From NCBI GenBank assembly GCA_964539395.1, contig CAZIIU010000012.1, forward strand, positions 1-64,000: a stretch of 64,000 bases of DNA, read 5' to 3'. The position numbers and the translations under genes are program-made. Below, piece after piece: positions 18,320-25,850 of this stretch. Origin of the DNA: M55B112 sp964539395 (lineage in GTDB: Bacteria > Bacteroidota > Bacteroidia > Bacteroidales > GCA-2748055). The notes below the pieces were generated by a model that made no database searches, had not been told where the DNA came from, and worked only from the letters and a program-made list of their open reading frames with translations. Every line of letters begins with the position of its first letter. Position 1 is the stretch's first letter.

Positions 18320-19333
18320 ATGACGAATCAAAAAAACGACAACCAGGAAAAGTTGAAAGCTTTGCATCTTACACTGGACAAAATAGAAAAAGGGTACGGT
18401 AAGGGAGCAATAATGAAAATGGGAGATTCAGCCATAGTTGATGTACCTGTTATCGGAAGCGGGTCCATCGGACTGGATGTCGCACTTGGTGTCGGTGGCT
18501 ACCCGCGCGGGCGAGTGATCGAGATTTACGGGCCGGAATCCTCCGGAAAAACCACACTGGCAATTCATGCCATTGCTGAGGCTCAGAAAAAAAGCGGAAT
18601 TGCTGCCTTTATTGATGCCGAGCATGCATTCGACAGGTTCTATGCAGAAAAACTTGGAGTTGATGTAGAAAACCTCTATATCTCCCAGCCGGATAATGGT
18701 GAACAGGCTCTTGAGATTACGGACCATCTGATTCGTTCAGGTGCCATCGACATCATCGTGATCGACTCCGTCGCGGCACTTACTCCGAAAGCAGAGATCG
18801 AGGGCGAAATGGGAGAGTCGAAAATGGGATTGCAGGCCCGACTGATGTCGCAGGCACTCAGGAAACTTGCTGCCAATATCAGTAAAACCAATACTACCTG
18901 TATTTTCATCAACCAGCTGAGAGAAAAGATCGGCGTCATGTTCGGCAACCCGGAAACCACAACCGGTGGTAATGCACTTAAATTTTACGCTTCCGTAAGA
19001 CTCGACATCCGACGCATCGGGCAACTAAAGGATGGTGAGGATATCCAGGGAAACAGGTCGCGCGTGAAAGTAGTAAAAAACAAACTTGCACCCCCTTTCA
19101 AAAAAGCAGAGTTTGATATCATGTACGGACAGGGGATCTCAAAAACCGGTGAACTGATCGATCTCGGGGTTGAACTCGACATCGTTAAAAAGAGCGGTTC
19201 CTGGTTCAGCTATGGAGAAACGCGCCTTGGACAGGGACGTGACGCGGTGAAACAACTGCTGAATGACAATCCCGAATTATCGGAAGAGCTGGAAGCAAAG
19301 ATCAAACAGGCGATGACGAAACTGGAGTCCTGA
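18320..19333 (+). CDS. recA: Recombinase RecA
   Basis: A 337-residue RecA. Walker A 'GPESSGKT' is at residues 71-78, followed by the 'EAQKKSGIAAFIDAEHAFD' segment, Walker B 'IDIIVIDSVAALTPKAE', DNA-binding loop region 'MGLQARLMSQALRKL', and 'FINQLREKIGVMFGNPETTTGG'. The C-terminal acidic tail is short, as in Bacteroidota. It catalyses strand exchange and SOS repressor cleavage. No LexA-type box was identified upstream. Confidence 0.98.
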   Translation: MTNQKNDNQEKLKALHLTLDKIEKGYGKGAIMKMGDSAIVDVPVIGSGSIGLDVALGVGGYPRGRVIEIYGPESSGKTTLAIHAIAEAQKKSGIAAFIDAEHAFDRFYAEKLGVDVENLYISQPDNGEQALEITDHLIRSGAIDIIVIDSVAALTPKAEIEGEMGESKMGLQARLMSQALRKLAANISKTNTTCIFINQLREKIGVMFGNPETTTGGNALKFYASVRLDIRRIGQLKDGEDIQGNRSRVKVVKNKLAPPFKKAEFDIMYGQGISKTGELIDLGVELDIVKKSGSWFSYGETRLGQGRDAVKQLLNDNPELSEELEAKIKQAMTKLES

Positions 19334-19403
19334 GTCTCCCCGGCTGGCATCCTGTCCAACTCCTTTATTAATTGCGATCTATTTCATATCTTGCACATGT
19401 AAT

Positions 19404-19823
19404 ATGATCGAAGTCATGAATTTCCTGTTGCATTTCATATTTATCACATCATTTCTGCTGGTCTATGTCATTGCTATTATTATTCTGAAACCTTTCAGAA
19501 AACATCGCAAAAGGCCAACTTCAACCATCGTCCTGAAAATAAGTTATCTTATATACCTGGCTGCATTTATGCTTTTGGCCTACCTGGTATTGTTCTTCAT
19601 AAATAATTCTGAACCAACCGAAGGTGCAACTGAAGAGAGAGTATTTAACATTTTTACAGTTTTCTGCATCTTCGCCTTTTTCATACCAAATATCGGCATT
19701 ATGATCAGAAGAACTGTGAATAGCTGGCGGGTTAGTTATAACTACTTGTTTTCCGGTATCAACCTGCTTATGGCTATTGGTCTCATATATTACATCTTCG
19801 ATATCCCATGGCATTTTAAGTAG
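19404..19823 (+). CDS. Four-helix membrane protein, unknown
   Basis: A 139-residue very hydrophobic protein with four predicted membrane helices at about residues 6-27, 46-68, 83-102 and 112-134. The first loop is strongly basic (KPFRKHRKRP), suggesting it faces the cytoplasm. It is convergent with miaA, 34 bases apart. No family recognised. Confidence 0.6.
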   Translation: MIEVMNFLLHFIFITSFLLVYVIAIIILKPFRKHRKRPTSTIVLKISYLIYLAAFMLLAYLVLFFINNSEPTEGATEERVFNIFTVFCIFAFFIPNIGIMIRRTVNSWRVSYNYLFSGINLLMAIGLIYYIFDIPWHFK

Positions 19824-19857
19824 TGGTTGATCTGTCTCTCCACCAAACAAGCAAACA

Positions 19858-20787
19858 TTAATGATTTTCCCTCCGGTATAATCTGATCACCCTTTCAACC
19901 TTCTCTTCCATTGGCAATTCTCCGGCAATCCAGTGAATTTTAACTCCGCGACGCTCCATTCCCCTGAACCAGGTCATCTGACGTTTCGAAAACCTGTGTA
20001 TGGCGGTATTGAGTTTACGGAACATCTCATCATAGCTCAAATTCCCTAAAAGATAATAAGACAGGAATTTATACTCCAGTCCGTAGAATTCAAGCCTGTC
20101 ATGCCCTACCCCATCCCGTAACAGAGCCTCAACTTCACCTACCATTCCCTGCTCCAGCCGCTGCTTCAACCGCTCTGTGATCCTTTTTCTGCGATTCTCT
20201 CTTTCAAAACAAATACCCAGGTTAAGAGAATTTATTGAAGGAAAAGCTTTCTCCTCCAAACAGGCTTTCTTTTCAAACTCAGCAATTTCAATGGCCCTGA
20301 TGGTACGTTTTTTTGTTACGGTATCCGTTGTATTGTGCAATGAACTGTAGCCGGCCAGCAATTTCACCAACTCACCCTGCCCCATATTTTCCAACTCTTT
20401 TCTTCTTTTTTCATCGACCGGAACATGCGCCATTCGATACCCCTTTAGTACAGATTCGAGATACAGCCCACTACCACCACACATTACCGGCAAATGTCCC
20501 CTCTCTCTTATCTCCCTGTAAACCTGAAGGAAATCGCTTTGGAAATTGTAAACACTGTACTCCCTGCCTGCATCAATAATATCAACCAGGTGAAAGGGTA
20601 CCTCACTGCCTCCAACCTGATAATCCTCATAATCCTTCCCGGTGCCGATGGTCATACCCCTGTATACCTGTCTCGAATCGGCACTGATTACCTCACCATC
20701 AAGAGCATGGGCAATTTGTGCCGCAAGTGCAGTTTTACCTGCTGCTGTGTGCCCAAGAATTGTAATCATCTCCACACCTGCATCCAT
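19858..20787 (-). CDS. miaA: tRNA dimethylallyltransferase MiaA
   Basis: A 309-residue enzyme that adds dimethylallyl to A37 of tRNAs reading UNN codons. The P-loop 'GHTAAGKTALAAQI' is at residues 12-19, followed by 'EVISADSRQVYRGMTIGTGK' with the catalytic Asp-Ser-Arg-Gln, and later 'PVMCGGSGLYLESVLKGY'. The C-terminal 'KRQMTWFRGMERRGVKIHWI' matches the family. The usual P-loop spacing would also allow a start at the second Met (20769). Confidence 0.94.
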   Translation of the reverse strand: MDAGVEMITILGHTAAGKTALAAQIAHALDGEVISADSRQVYRGMTIGTGKDYEDYQVGGSEVPFHLVDIIDAGREYSVYNFQSDFLQVYREIRERGHLPVMCGGSGLYLESVLKGYRMAHVPVDEKRRKELENMGQGELVKLLAGYSSLHNTTDTVTKKRTIRAIEIAEFEKKACLEEKAFPSINSLNLGICFERENRRKRITERLKQRLEQGMVGEVEALLRDGVGHDRLEFYGLEYKFLSYYLLGNLSYDEMFRKLNTAIHRFSKRQMTWFRGMERRGVKIHWIAGELPMEEKVERVIRLYRRENH

Positions 20788-20972
20788 GAAACAAAAATAA
20801 CGCTTTTTTTCAACTGGCCCGGTTGAAATTCGCTGTCAGGAATGCAAGATAAAAGGAAGAGACCCTGAACAAAAGTATGATATAATCATTTGGAAAAAAG
20901 AAATCAGGTTAATACATTACCTCAGGATACAATCAAGAAAAAAATCGTATATTTAAAACCGGGTAAATCTTC

Positions 20973-21572
20973 ATGAGACTTAAAAAATTATTCATTCGGG
21001 GACAGAACCTTTTGCTCAATCCAGGGGCAGAATTCGGTGCAATTAAAGAGGAAAAGACCGATCTTGCATATGTTACCAGAAGCTATACCCTGCCTGTATC
21101 CTTCATGGTGGCACTGTTTTCACTCGCAGGTTCACTCTTATCATCTATCACTCTCCCGGTCAATTCCTTTCTTTATATCATCATCAATGCACTCATAGTA
21201 TTCTTTCTGATCATAAGCCACATATATCTTTCAGGAAAGGCAATCCGTCTGCTTGGAAGCAATATCGCCCCGGAAGTGAGTTCATCGAACTATTTCGCAC
21301 TTACCGCCTATTCCCAATTACCTTTCCTTCTGGTTCTCGCTGTAATAAAACTATTACCATCGTTGATCTTTCTGATCTTCCTCGGGTTCTACTCAGCGTT
21401 TCTGTTTTACAATGGCAGTTCTGTTCTTACCCGCATACCATCATCGAAAAGATTACAGTTCACCATATTATCGATGCTTATTATGATCGCGAGCTTCATT
21501 ATCTGTTCTCAACTTTTTACCTTGCTCTATTCTGAAATAATCGTTCAGTTAAGTACATTTGCGACATATTAA
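20973..21572 (+). CDS. YIP1 family membrane protein
   Basis: A 199-residue protein with five predicted membrane helices after a basic amphipathic N-terminus ('RGQNLLLNPGAEFGAIKEEK', the usual opening of bacterial Yip1-domain proteins). Helices span about residues 42-65, 68-92, 108-131, 134-156 and 165-188. The family is of unknown function in bacteria. It overlaps the open frame of smpB by 14 bases if the longer SmpB start is used, but not with the likely start at 21580; the two genes are probably co-transcribed. Confidence 0.75.
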   Translation: MRLKKLFIRGQNLLLNPGAEFGAIKEEKTDLAYVTRSYTLPVSFMVALFSLAGSLLSSITLPVNSFLYIIINALIVFFLIISHIYLSGKAIRLLGSNIAPEVSSSNYFALTAYSQLPFLLVLAVIKLLPSLIFLIFLGFYSAFLFYNGSSVLTRIPSSKRLQFTILSMLIMIASFIICSQLFTLLYSEIIVQLSTFATY

Positions 21573-21579
21573 AAGGGGT

Positions 21580-22032
21580 ATGGGGAACAGAATCAACATT
21601 AAAAATAAAAAGGCTTATCACGATTATGAACTGATCGAAAAGTATATTGCAGGTATTGAACTGATGGGAACTGAAATCAAATCAATCCGTCTGGGAAAAG
21701 TCAGCCTGGCAGATTCGTACTGTGCATTTATATGTAACGAGCTGTTTATCAGGGGTTTACAAATTGCAGAGTATGCCTGGGTAAGCTACAACAGCCATGA
21801 ACCCGGGAGGGAAAGAAGATTACTGCTCCACCGAAAAGAGCTGAATAAACTCCAGAGGAAAGTAAAGGAATCGGGACTTACCATTGTGGCGCTTCGGATC
21901 TTTATAGCCGAAACAGGATATGCCAAAGTTGAGATCGCCCTTGCAAGGGGAAGAAAACAATATGACAAACGGGAGGTAATCAAGCAGAAGGACACCCAAC
22001 GGCAGCTTGACAGAATGAAAAAGATCAAATAG
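21580..22032 (+). CDS. smpB: SsrA-binding protein SmpB
   Basis: A 150-residue protein that binds tmRNA and takes part in ribosome rescue. 'NKKAYHDYELIEKYIAGIELMGTEIKSIR' and 'VSLADSYCAFICNELFI' are the standard first two strands; the C-terminal tail 'LARGRKQYDKREVIKQKD' is the conserved decoding-site helix. I chose the ATG at 21580, seven codons inside the longest frame, because homologues begin just before this sequence. No tmRNA gene is visible in the window. Confidence 0.95.
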   Translation: MGNRINIKNKKAYHDYELIEKYIAGIELMGTEIKSIRLGKVSLADSYCAFICNELFIRGLQIAEYAWVSYNSHEPGRERRLLLHRKELNKLQRKVKESGLTIVALRIFIAETGYAKVEIALARGRKQYDKREVIKQKDTQRQLDRMKKIK

Positions 22033-22128
22033 GCAGATGGTCGCAACGACACATATTTGAATTCAAAAATACTGTATGGTTCTTAGAGATTATGAACAAT
22101 ATGGGTTGTTGCTGCTCAGCGTGAGTGG

Positions 22129-23496
22129 CTACTGTGAAAAGAAGAATTCATTGACCTGCCTTAACTCTTCAAGGGATAGATCTACTTCGAAATCAAAGTA
22201 TTCGTCGATGACCCCCAATAATTCATCAAAAGAGATATATCCGTCGCCATCTGTATCGATCTGCACAAATTTCTCAGGGATCTCAACAATGCTTCGGTCG
22301 GTATACTTCGACTCTAACATTTCCATGTAGGCATCCAGATCCTCTCTTTTCACAGCAATATCACGTTGAAGGGTTTTGACAAATTCCTCTTCAGTAACTG
22401 TTACCCCATCCTGATCAACCCAATTTCCTGCAGGTGTGTCCGACTCTTTGTCCAGATAGTCTGGTACGCCATCATTATCACTGTCAATCGGACAACCGAG
22501 GGAGTCGACCATGACTCCGTATGGTGTACCCGGACACTGGTCGGCAAAATCGAGGACAAAATCTCCGTCTTCATCATCAAAAAACATTGGATCGAGCTCC
22601 ATATCTGCAAACAACAGTTCAACGGTCCGGGTAGCCGGATCCGAGAACATATCAAAATGCAGCGAGGCATGAGTAATCATGAATGCGTCATTCCCCTTTT
22701 CACCCTGAATGCTTGTACCCTCATAAGAGACATTATCAATGAAGTCGGTAAATGTGTAATGATAAGCTGTTCCCAGGCTAAAGAAAAATCGCCTTGAAAC
22801 TTTCATTGTAAATCCAATCTCTAGCGGAATAGCCAGCGACCTGGGGTTATAGTCACCGTACCCGTGATTAATACGTTCCCACGACCTGAGATCAGTTTCA
22901 TAATTATAATCACGCACTAACAACAGAGCGGCTCCCGGCTCGTTATCAGGCAAATTCCTGATCGATCCGTCGGGCCAGTAATAATACTGCTCTCCCAGCC
23001 CGTTGAACAGATCCCCCTTTGTATTAAAGTTGAGTTGCTCCAGTCCAACTCCCACGTAAGGTCTGAGTTTCATCTCAGCCGGGATCAAATGGCCAAAATC
23101 GTACCTGGCAGAAAAACCAATGGAGTAAATGCTCGAAGAGAAATTCAGGTTCCTGCTCAGATCATTTACCGAGCGCTGTTCACCGGTAAGGGTCCCACCT
23201 AGAAAATAGAAATTAGCTGCAAAATATTGGTTATTGTCAATAAATGTAGTAACATTAATACGAAATGCCGGACTACCGATCACCGGAAGTCGGTTGCTGT
23301 TTTGCACATCTCCAAAAAAGTTGAGCACACCATACCCAACAGAAATAACCGGCTTGTATACAGGATTTTCAACAGTATCGACACGTTGAAGCAATTCATC
23401 GTAATCTACTACCTCCTGTGCAAAAGCATAATATCCCGTTCCTGCAAACAGAACAAACAGCACGCAAATATCTCTTAATGTTCCGGCCCGGCTCAT
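22129..23496 (-). CDS. Outer-membrane beta-barrel protein with TSP3-like and EF-hand calcium motifs
   Basis: A 455-residue protein with a signal peptide (residues 1-26). Residues about 45-290 alternate strands in an outer-membrane beta-barrel fashion ('YNYETDLRSWERINHGYGDYN', 'FFFSLGTAYHYTFTDF'). Residues about 305-365 carry thrombospondin type 3-like Asp-rich repeats ('DEDGDFVLDFADQCPGTP', 'DSDNDGVPDYLDKE'). Near the C-terminus a canonical EF-hand loop 'DTDGDGYISFDEL' follows a helical segment. Calcium binding is therefore likely. No OmpA domain follows, unlike most TSP3 barrel proteins. It lies 22 bases after the SPOR-like protein gene. Confidence 0.75.
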   Translation of the reverse strand: MSRAGTLRDICVLFVLFAGTGYYAFAQEVVDYDELLQRVDTVENPVYKPVISVGYGVLNFFGDVQNSNRLPVIGSPAFRINVTTFIDNNQYFAANFYFLGGTLTGEQRSVNDLSRNLNFSSSIYSIGFSARYDFGHLIPAEMKLRPYVGVGLEQLNFNTKGDLFNGLGEQYYYWPDGSIRNLPDNEPGAALLLVRDYNYETDLRSWERINHGYGDYNPRSLAIPLEIGFTMKVSRRFFFSLGTAYHYTFTDFIDNVSYEGTSIQGEKGNDAFMITHASLHFDMFSDPATRTVELLFADMELDPMFFDDEDGDFVLDFADQCPGTPYGVMVDSLGCPIDSDNDGVPDYLDKESDTPAGNWVDQDGVTVTEEEFVKTLQRDIAVKREDLDAYMEMLESKYTDRSIVEIPEKFVQIDTDGDGYISFDELLGVIDEYFDFEVDLSLEELRQVNEFFFSQ

Positions 23497-23518
23497 AGCA
23501 ATAAAACCTGATTCTGCT

Positions 23519-24892
23519 TTATCTTACAGTATTCACTGGTATCCTCACCCCATTACGGTATGCAACTATAAAAGCTGAATTTATTGAAGTCTCGTTGATG
23601 ATGCGATTCTTCATTCTCACAGCATCATCATAGGTTGATAAAGGACCGAGTGTATACTTACTCCAAACACCCTCTTTTTCAACCTTAACATCTCTGAGTA
23701 ATTCATTTTCTGCAAATAACACACCGGCAAAGTAGGGATTCTTCACAGCAGCAACCTGTACCCGGAAACTAATACCATCAACAGCATCCAAGGGTGCAAT
23801 ATTGATCATCGGGGGACCAGAACTCCTTCGGGAACCTAAAGAAGTCTGTTCTGTACCTCGGCCGGCGGAACTCACAGTCTTTTCCGCTTCTCTTACACTT
23901 GCTGCAGATTCCTTCCCATATGCTACACTCCCGGTCGAATGCATTTCCGCCAGCCCTTCCGGAAGAGCACCGGTTTTAAGAAAATCTGCCTGTTGCCTAC
24001 TGTTTAAAGAGGCTAGGTCAACATCAACTTCCCTGGCAGTTGCCGTAACCGATTCTCCATCCTCGGTATATGTATATATTCCTGAAAGAACCAGCGGTTC
24101 CTGATCCTTTTCCAAAATTGGTACAAGACGGTACTTTACCAACAATACCGGTGACACAGGGGGTCTCATCCAGACAAACCTGGCTAAAGAAGCTGCATGG
24201 GAGACCACGGCCCCTCCCGATTCAATCGACTCAAAAGAGTATCCGCCGGGTATCGACTCCTCAAGCTTTAAAAAGGTCGATCCTTCAGGATTGCGAAGGA
24301 GAAGGCTGACATAAACAATCCCGTTTTGCCCGGTAAGAGGTTTCTGGCGGAGAACCATTGCATAATCAGAGCTGCCTGGCTGAGGTGTTGTTTCCGTAAC
24401 AGGTTCAGGTGTGATGATGGTATGAAATTCACTAATATCAACTACCAGCTCTTCATCAATTTCCGGATTTGGGAGGATATTAACGATCACTGGTTCGGGA
24501 AGACTTATATATGCCCGTTCACTTTCATGTACGTAAGCAAATGTCCCGGAAAGTTCCAGTTTACCCGAAAGCCGTTCATGTACATCAATCGCATATTTCA
24601 CTTCAACCTGATCTTCATCGGGCAGTTTGAGCCAGATGATCCTGATCCGCTGGTCTGAAAAGGTGAAATCAGCATTAGGCGAAATCACATTGCTTGCAGT
24701 AAAGCCCAGGGGCAGATCCTGAGAAAACCTTGAATAATCCTTCAAATCCCCCTTTTTGAAAATGAGGGTCACTTCAAATTCATTGCCGGCAACAACACTT
24801 CCAGGAGCATCAAGGCTGAAGCTCGCTCCACCCTGTTGCGCAGAAGAGGTATAGACCGCAAAGCACATGATAAGGAGAAGAACTTTTCTCAT
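23519..24892 (-). CDS. Secreted protein with C-terminal SPOR-like domain
   Basis: About 457 residues from the ATG at 24892, which gives a signal peptide (KVLLLIMCFAVYTSSAQ); the upstream extension to 24955 lacks signal character. Two beta-sandwich-like halves follow, each with 'F.ASNVISPNADFTF'- or 'GYSFESIESGGAVV'-type motifs resembling DUF11-like domains. A low-complexity linker (about 330-385) precedes a SPOR-like C-terminus ('ISFRVQVAAVKNPYFAGVLF', 'KYTLGPLSTYDDAVRMKNRI'). SPOR domains bind peptidoglycan, so a wall-associated role is likely. It precedes the calcium-binding barrel gene in one transcription unit. Confidence 0.7.
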   Translation of the reverse strand: MRKVLLLIMCFAVYTSSAQQGGASFSLDAPGSVVAGNEFEVTLIFKKGDLKDYSRFSQDLPLGFTASNVISPNADFTFSDQRIRIIWLKLPDEDQVEVKYAIDVHERLSGKLELSGTFAYVHESERAYISLPEPVIVNILPNPEIDEELVVDISEFHTIITPEPVTETTPQPGSSDYAMVLRQKPLTGQNGIVYVSLLLRNPEGSTFLKLEESIPGGYSFESIESGGAVVSHAASLARFVWMRPPVSPVLLVKYRLVPILEKDQEPLVLSGIYTYTEDGESVTATAREVDVDLASLNSRQQADFLKTGALPEGLAEMHSTGSVAYGKESAASVREAEKTVSSAGRGTEQTSLGSRRSSGPPMINIAPLDAVDGISFRVQVAAVKNPYFAGVLFAENELLRDVKVEKEGVWSKYTLGPLSTYDDAVRMKNRIINETSINSAFIVAYRNGVRIPVNTVR

Positions 24893-24976
24893 AGTCTTTT
24901 TGAATTTTCCATGCAATGTACAAAAAAAACAGCCATTATGTATTGAACTTACCAACAGTGTGTAATGTCGTATTGC

Positions 24977-25687
24977 CTAGAAATTCGGACTCAACAGGTA
25001 CTTGCTGTAGAATTCATTGATCACTTTAACCGCCTCATCGGCTGTATCCACAAGGGTAAAAAGGTCTTTATCCTCCAAGCTGATATTTTTCTGCTCTTCC
25101 ATAACCTTTTCCACGATCCAGTCGACCAAACCCTTCCAGTAAGTCCTGCCAACAAGCACTATCGGGAAACGTCCAATCTTACCAGTCTGGATTAAAGTGA
25201 CAGATTCAAAAAACTCATCAAAGGTACCGAATCCCCCGGGCAGAACAATAAAACCCTGGGCATACTTCTGAAACATCACCTTTCTGACAAAAAAGTGTTT
25301 AAACGTAATCAATTTGTCGTGATCGATATAAGGATTTGAAGACTGCTCATGCGGAAGCTGAATATTGATCCCCACACTCTTCCCGTTTCCCTTCCTGGCC
25401 CCCTTGTTCGCTGCCTCCATAATACCAGGTCCTCCACCTGTAATCACTCCATACCCGCTTTGGGTAAGCCTGAAGGCAATATCCACTGCAAGCTGATAAT
25501 AGGCGTTATCGGGCTTGGTCCTTGCCGACCCAAAAATTGAAACACATGGTCCGATCGAGGCCATTTTTTCAAACCCTTCCACGAATTCGGCCATGATCTT
25601 GAAAATCTGCCAGCTGTCGGAAGCCTTGATCTCGTTCCAGTTTTTTTCACTGAAAGCCTGCATAATTTTTTCTTCTCCTGATGTCAT
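24977..25687 (-). CDS. LOG family protein (TIGR00730; nucleotide 5'-monophosphate phosphoribohydrolase-like)
   Basis: A 236-residue Rossmann-fold protein of the LOG/lysine-decarboxylase-like family. The two signatures are visible: 'GVITGGGPGIMEAANKGA' and 'LPGGFGTFDEFFE' (PGGxGTxxE). Some members release cytokinin bases or hydrolyse nucleotide monophosphates. The N-terminal extension 'ASDSWQIFKIMAEFVEGFEKM' is common in Bacteroidota versions. It starts 164 bases after the uvrA stop on the same strand, so co-transcription is uncertain. Confidence 0.88.
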   Translation of the reverse strand: MTSGEEKIMQAFSEKNWNEIKASDSWQIFKIMAEFVEGFEKMASIGPCVSIFGSARTKPDNAYYQLAVDIAFRLTQSGYGVITGGGPGIMEAANKGARKGNGKSVGINIQLPHEQSSNPYIDHDKLITFKHFFVRKVMFQKYAQGFIVLPGGFGTFDEFFESVTLIQTGKIGRFPIVLVGRTYWKGLVDWIVEKVMEEQKNISLEDKDLFTLVDTADEAVKVINEFYSKYLLSPNF

Positions 25688-25850
25688 TATTCATTGTTGT
25701 TAAATGATGAAAAGATGCTGTAAATATACCCTGATTTGTCAGCCCTGCATTACAGCAATATAGTAAAAATAACATTTGAACATGTATGCCCTTACAACCA
25801 GTGATCCTTTTCTCCAGGATATCAGTCGTGTCGTCCGAATTGATCAGTAC

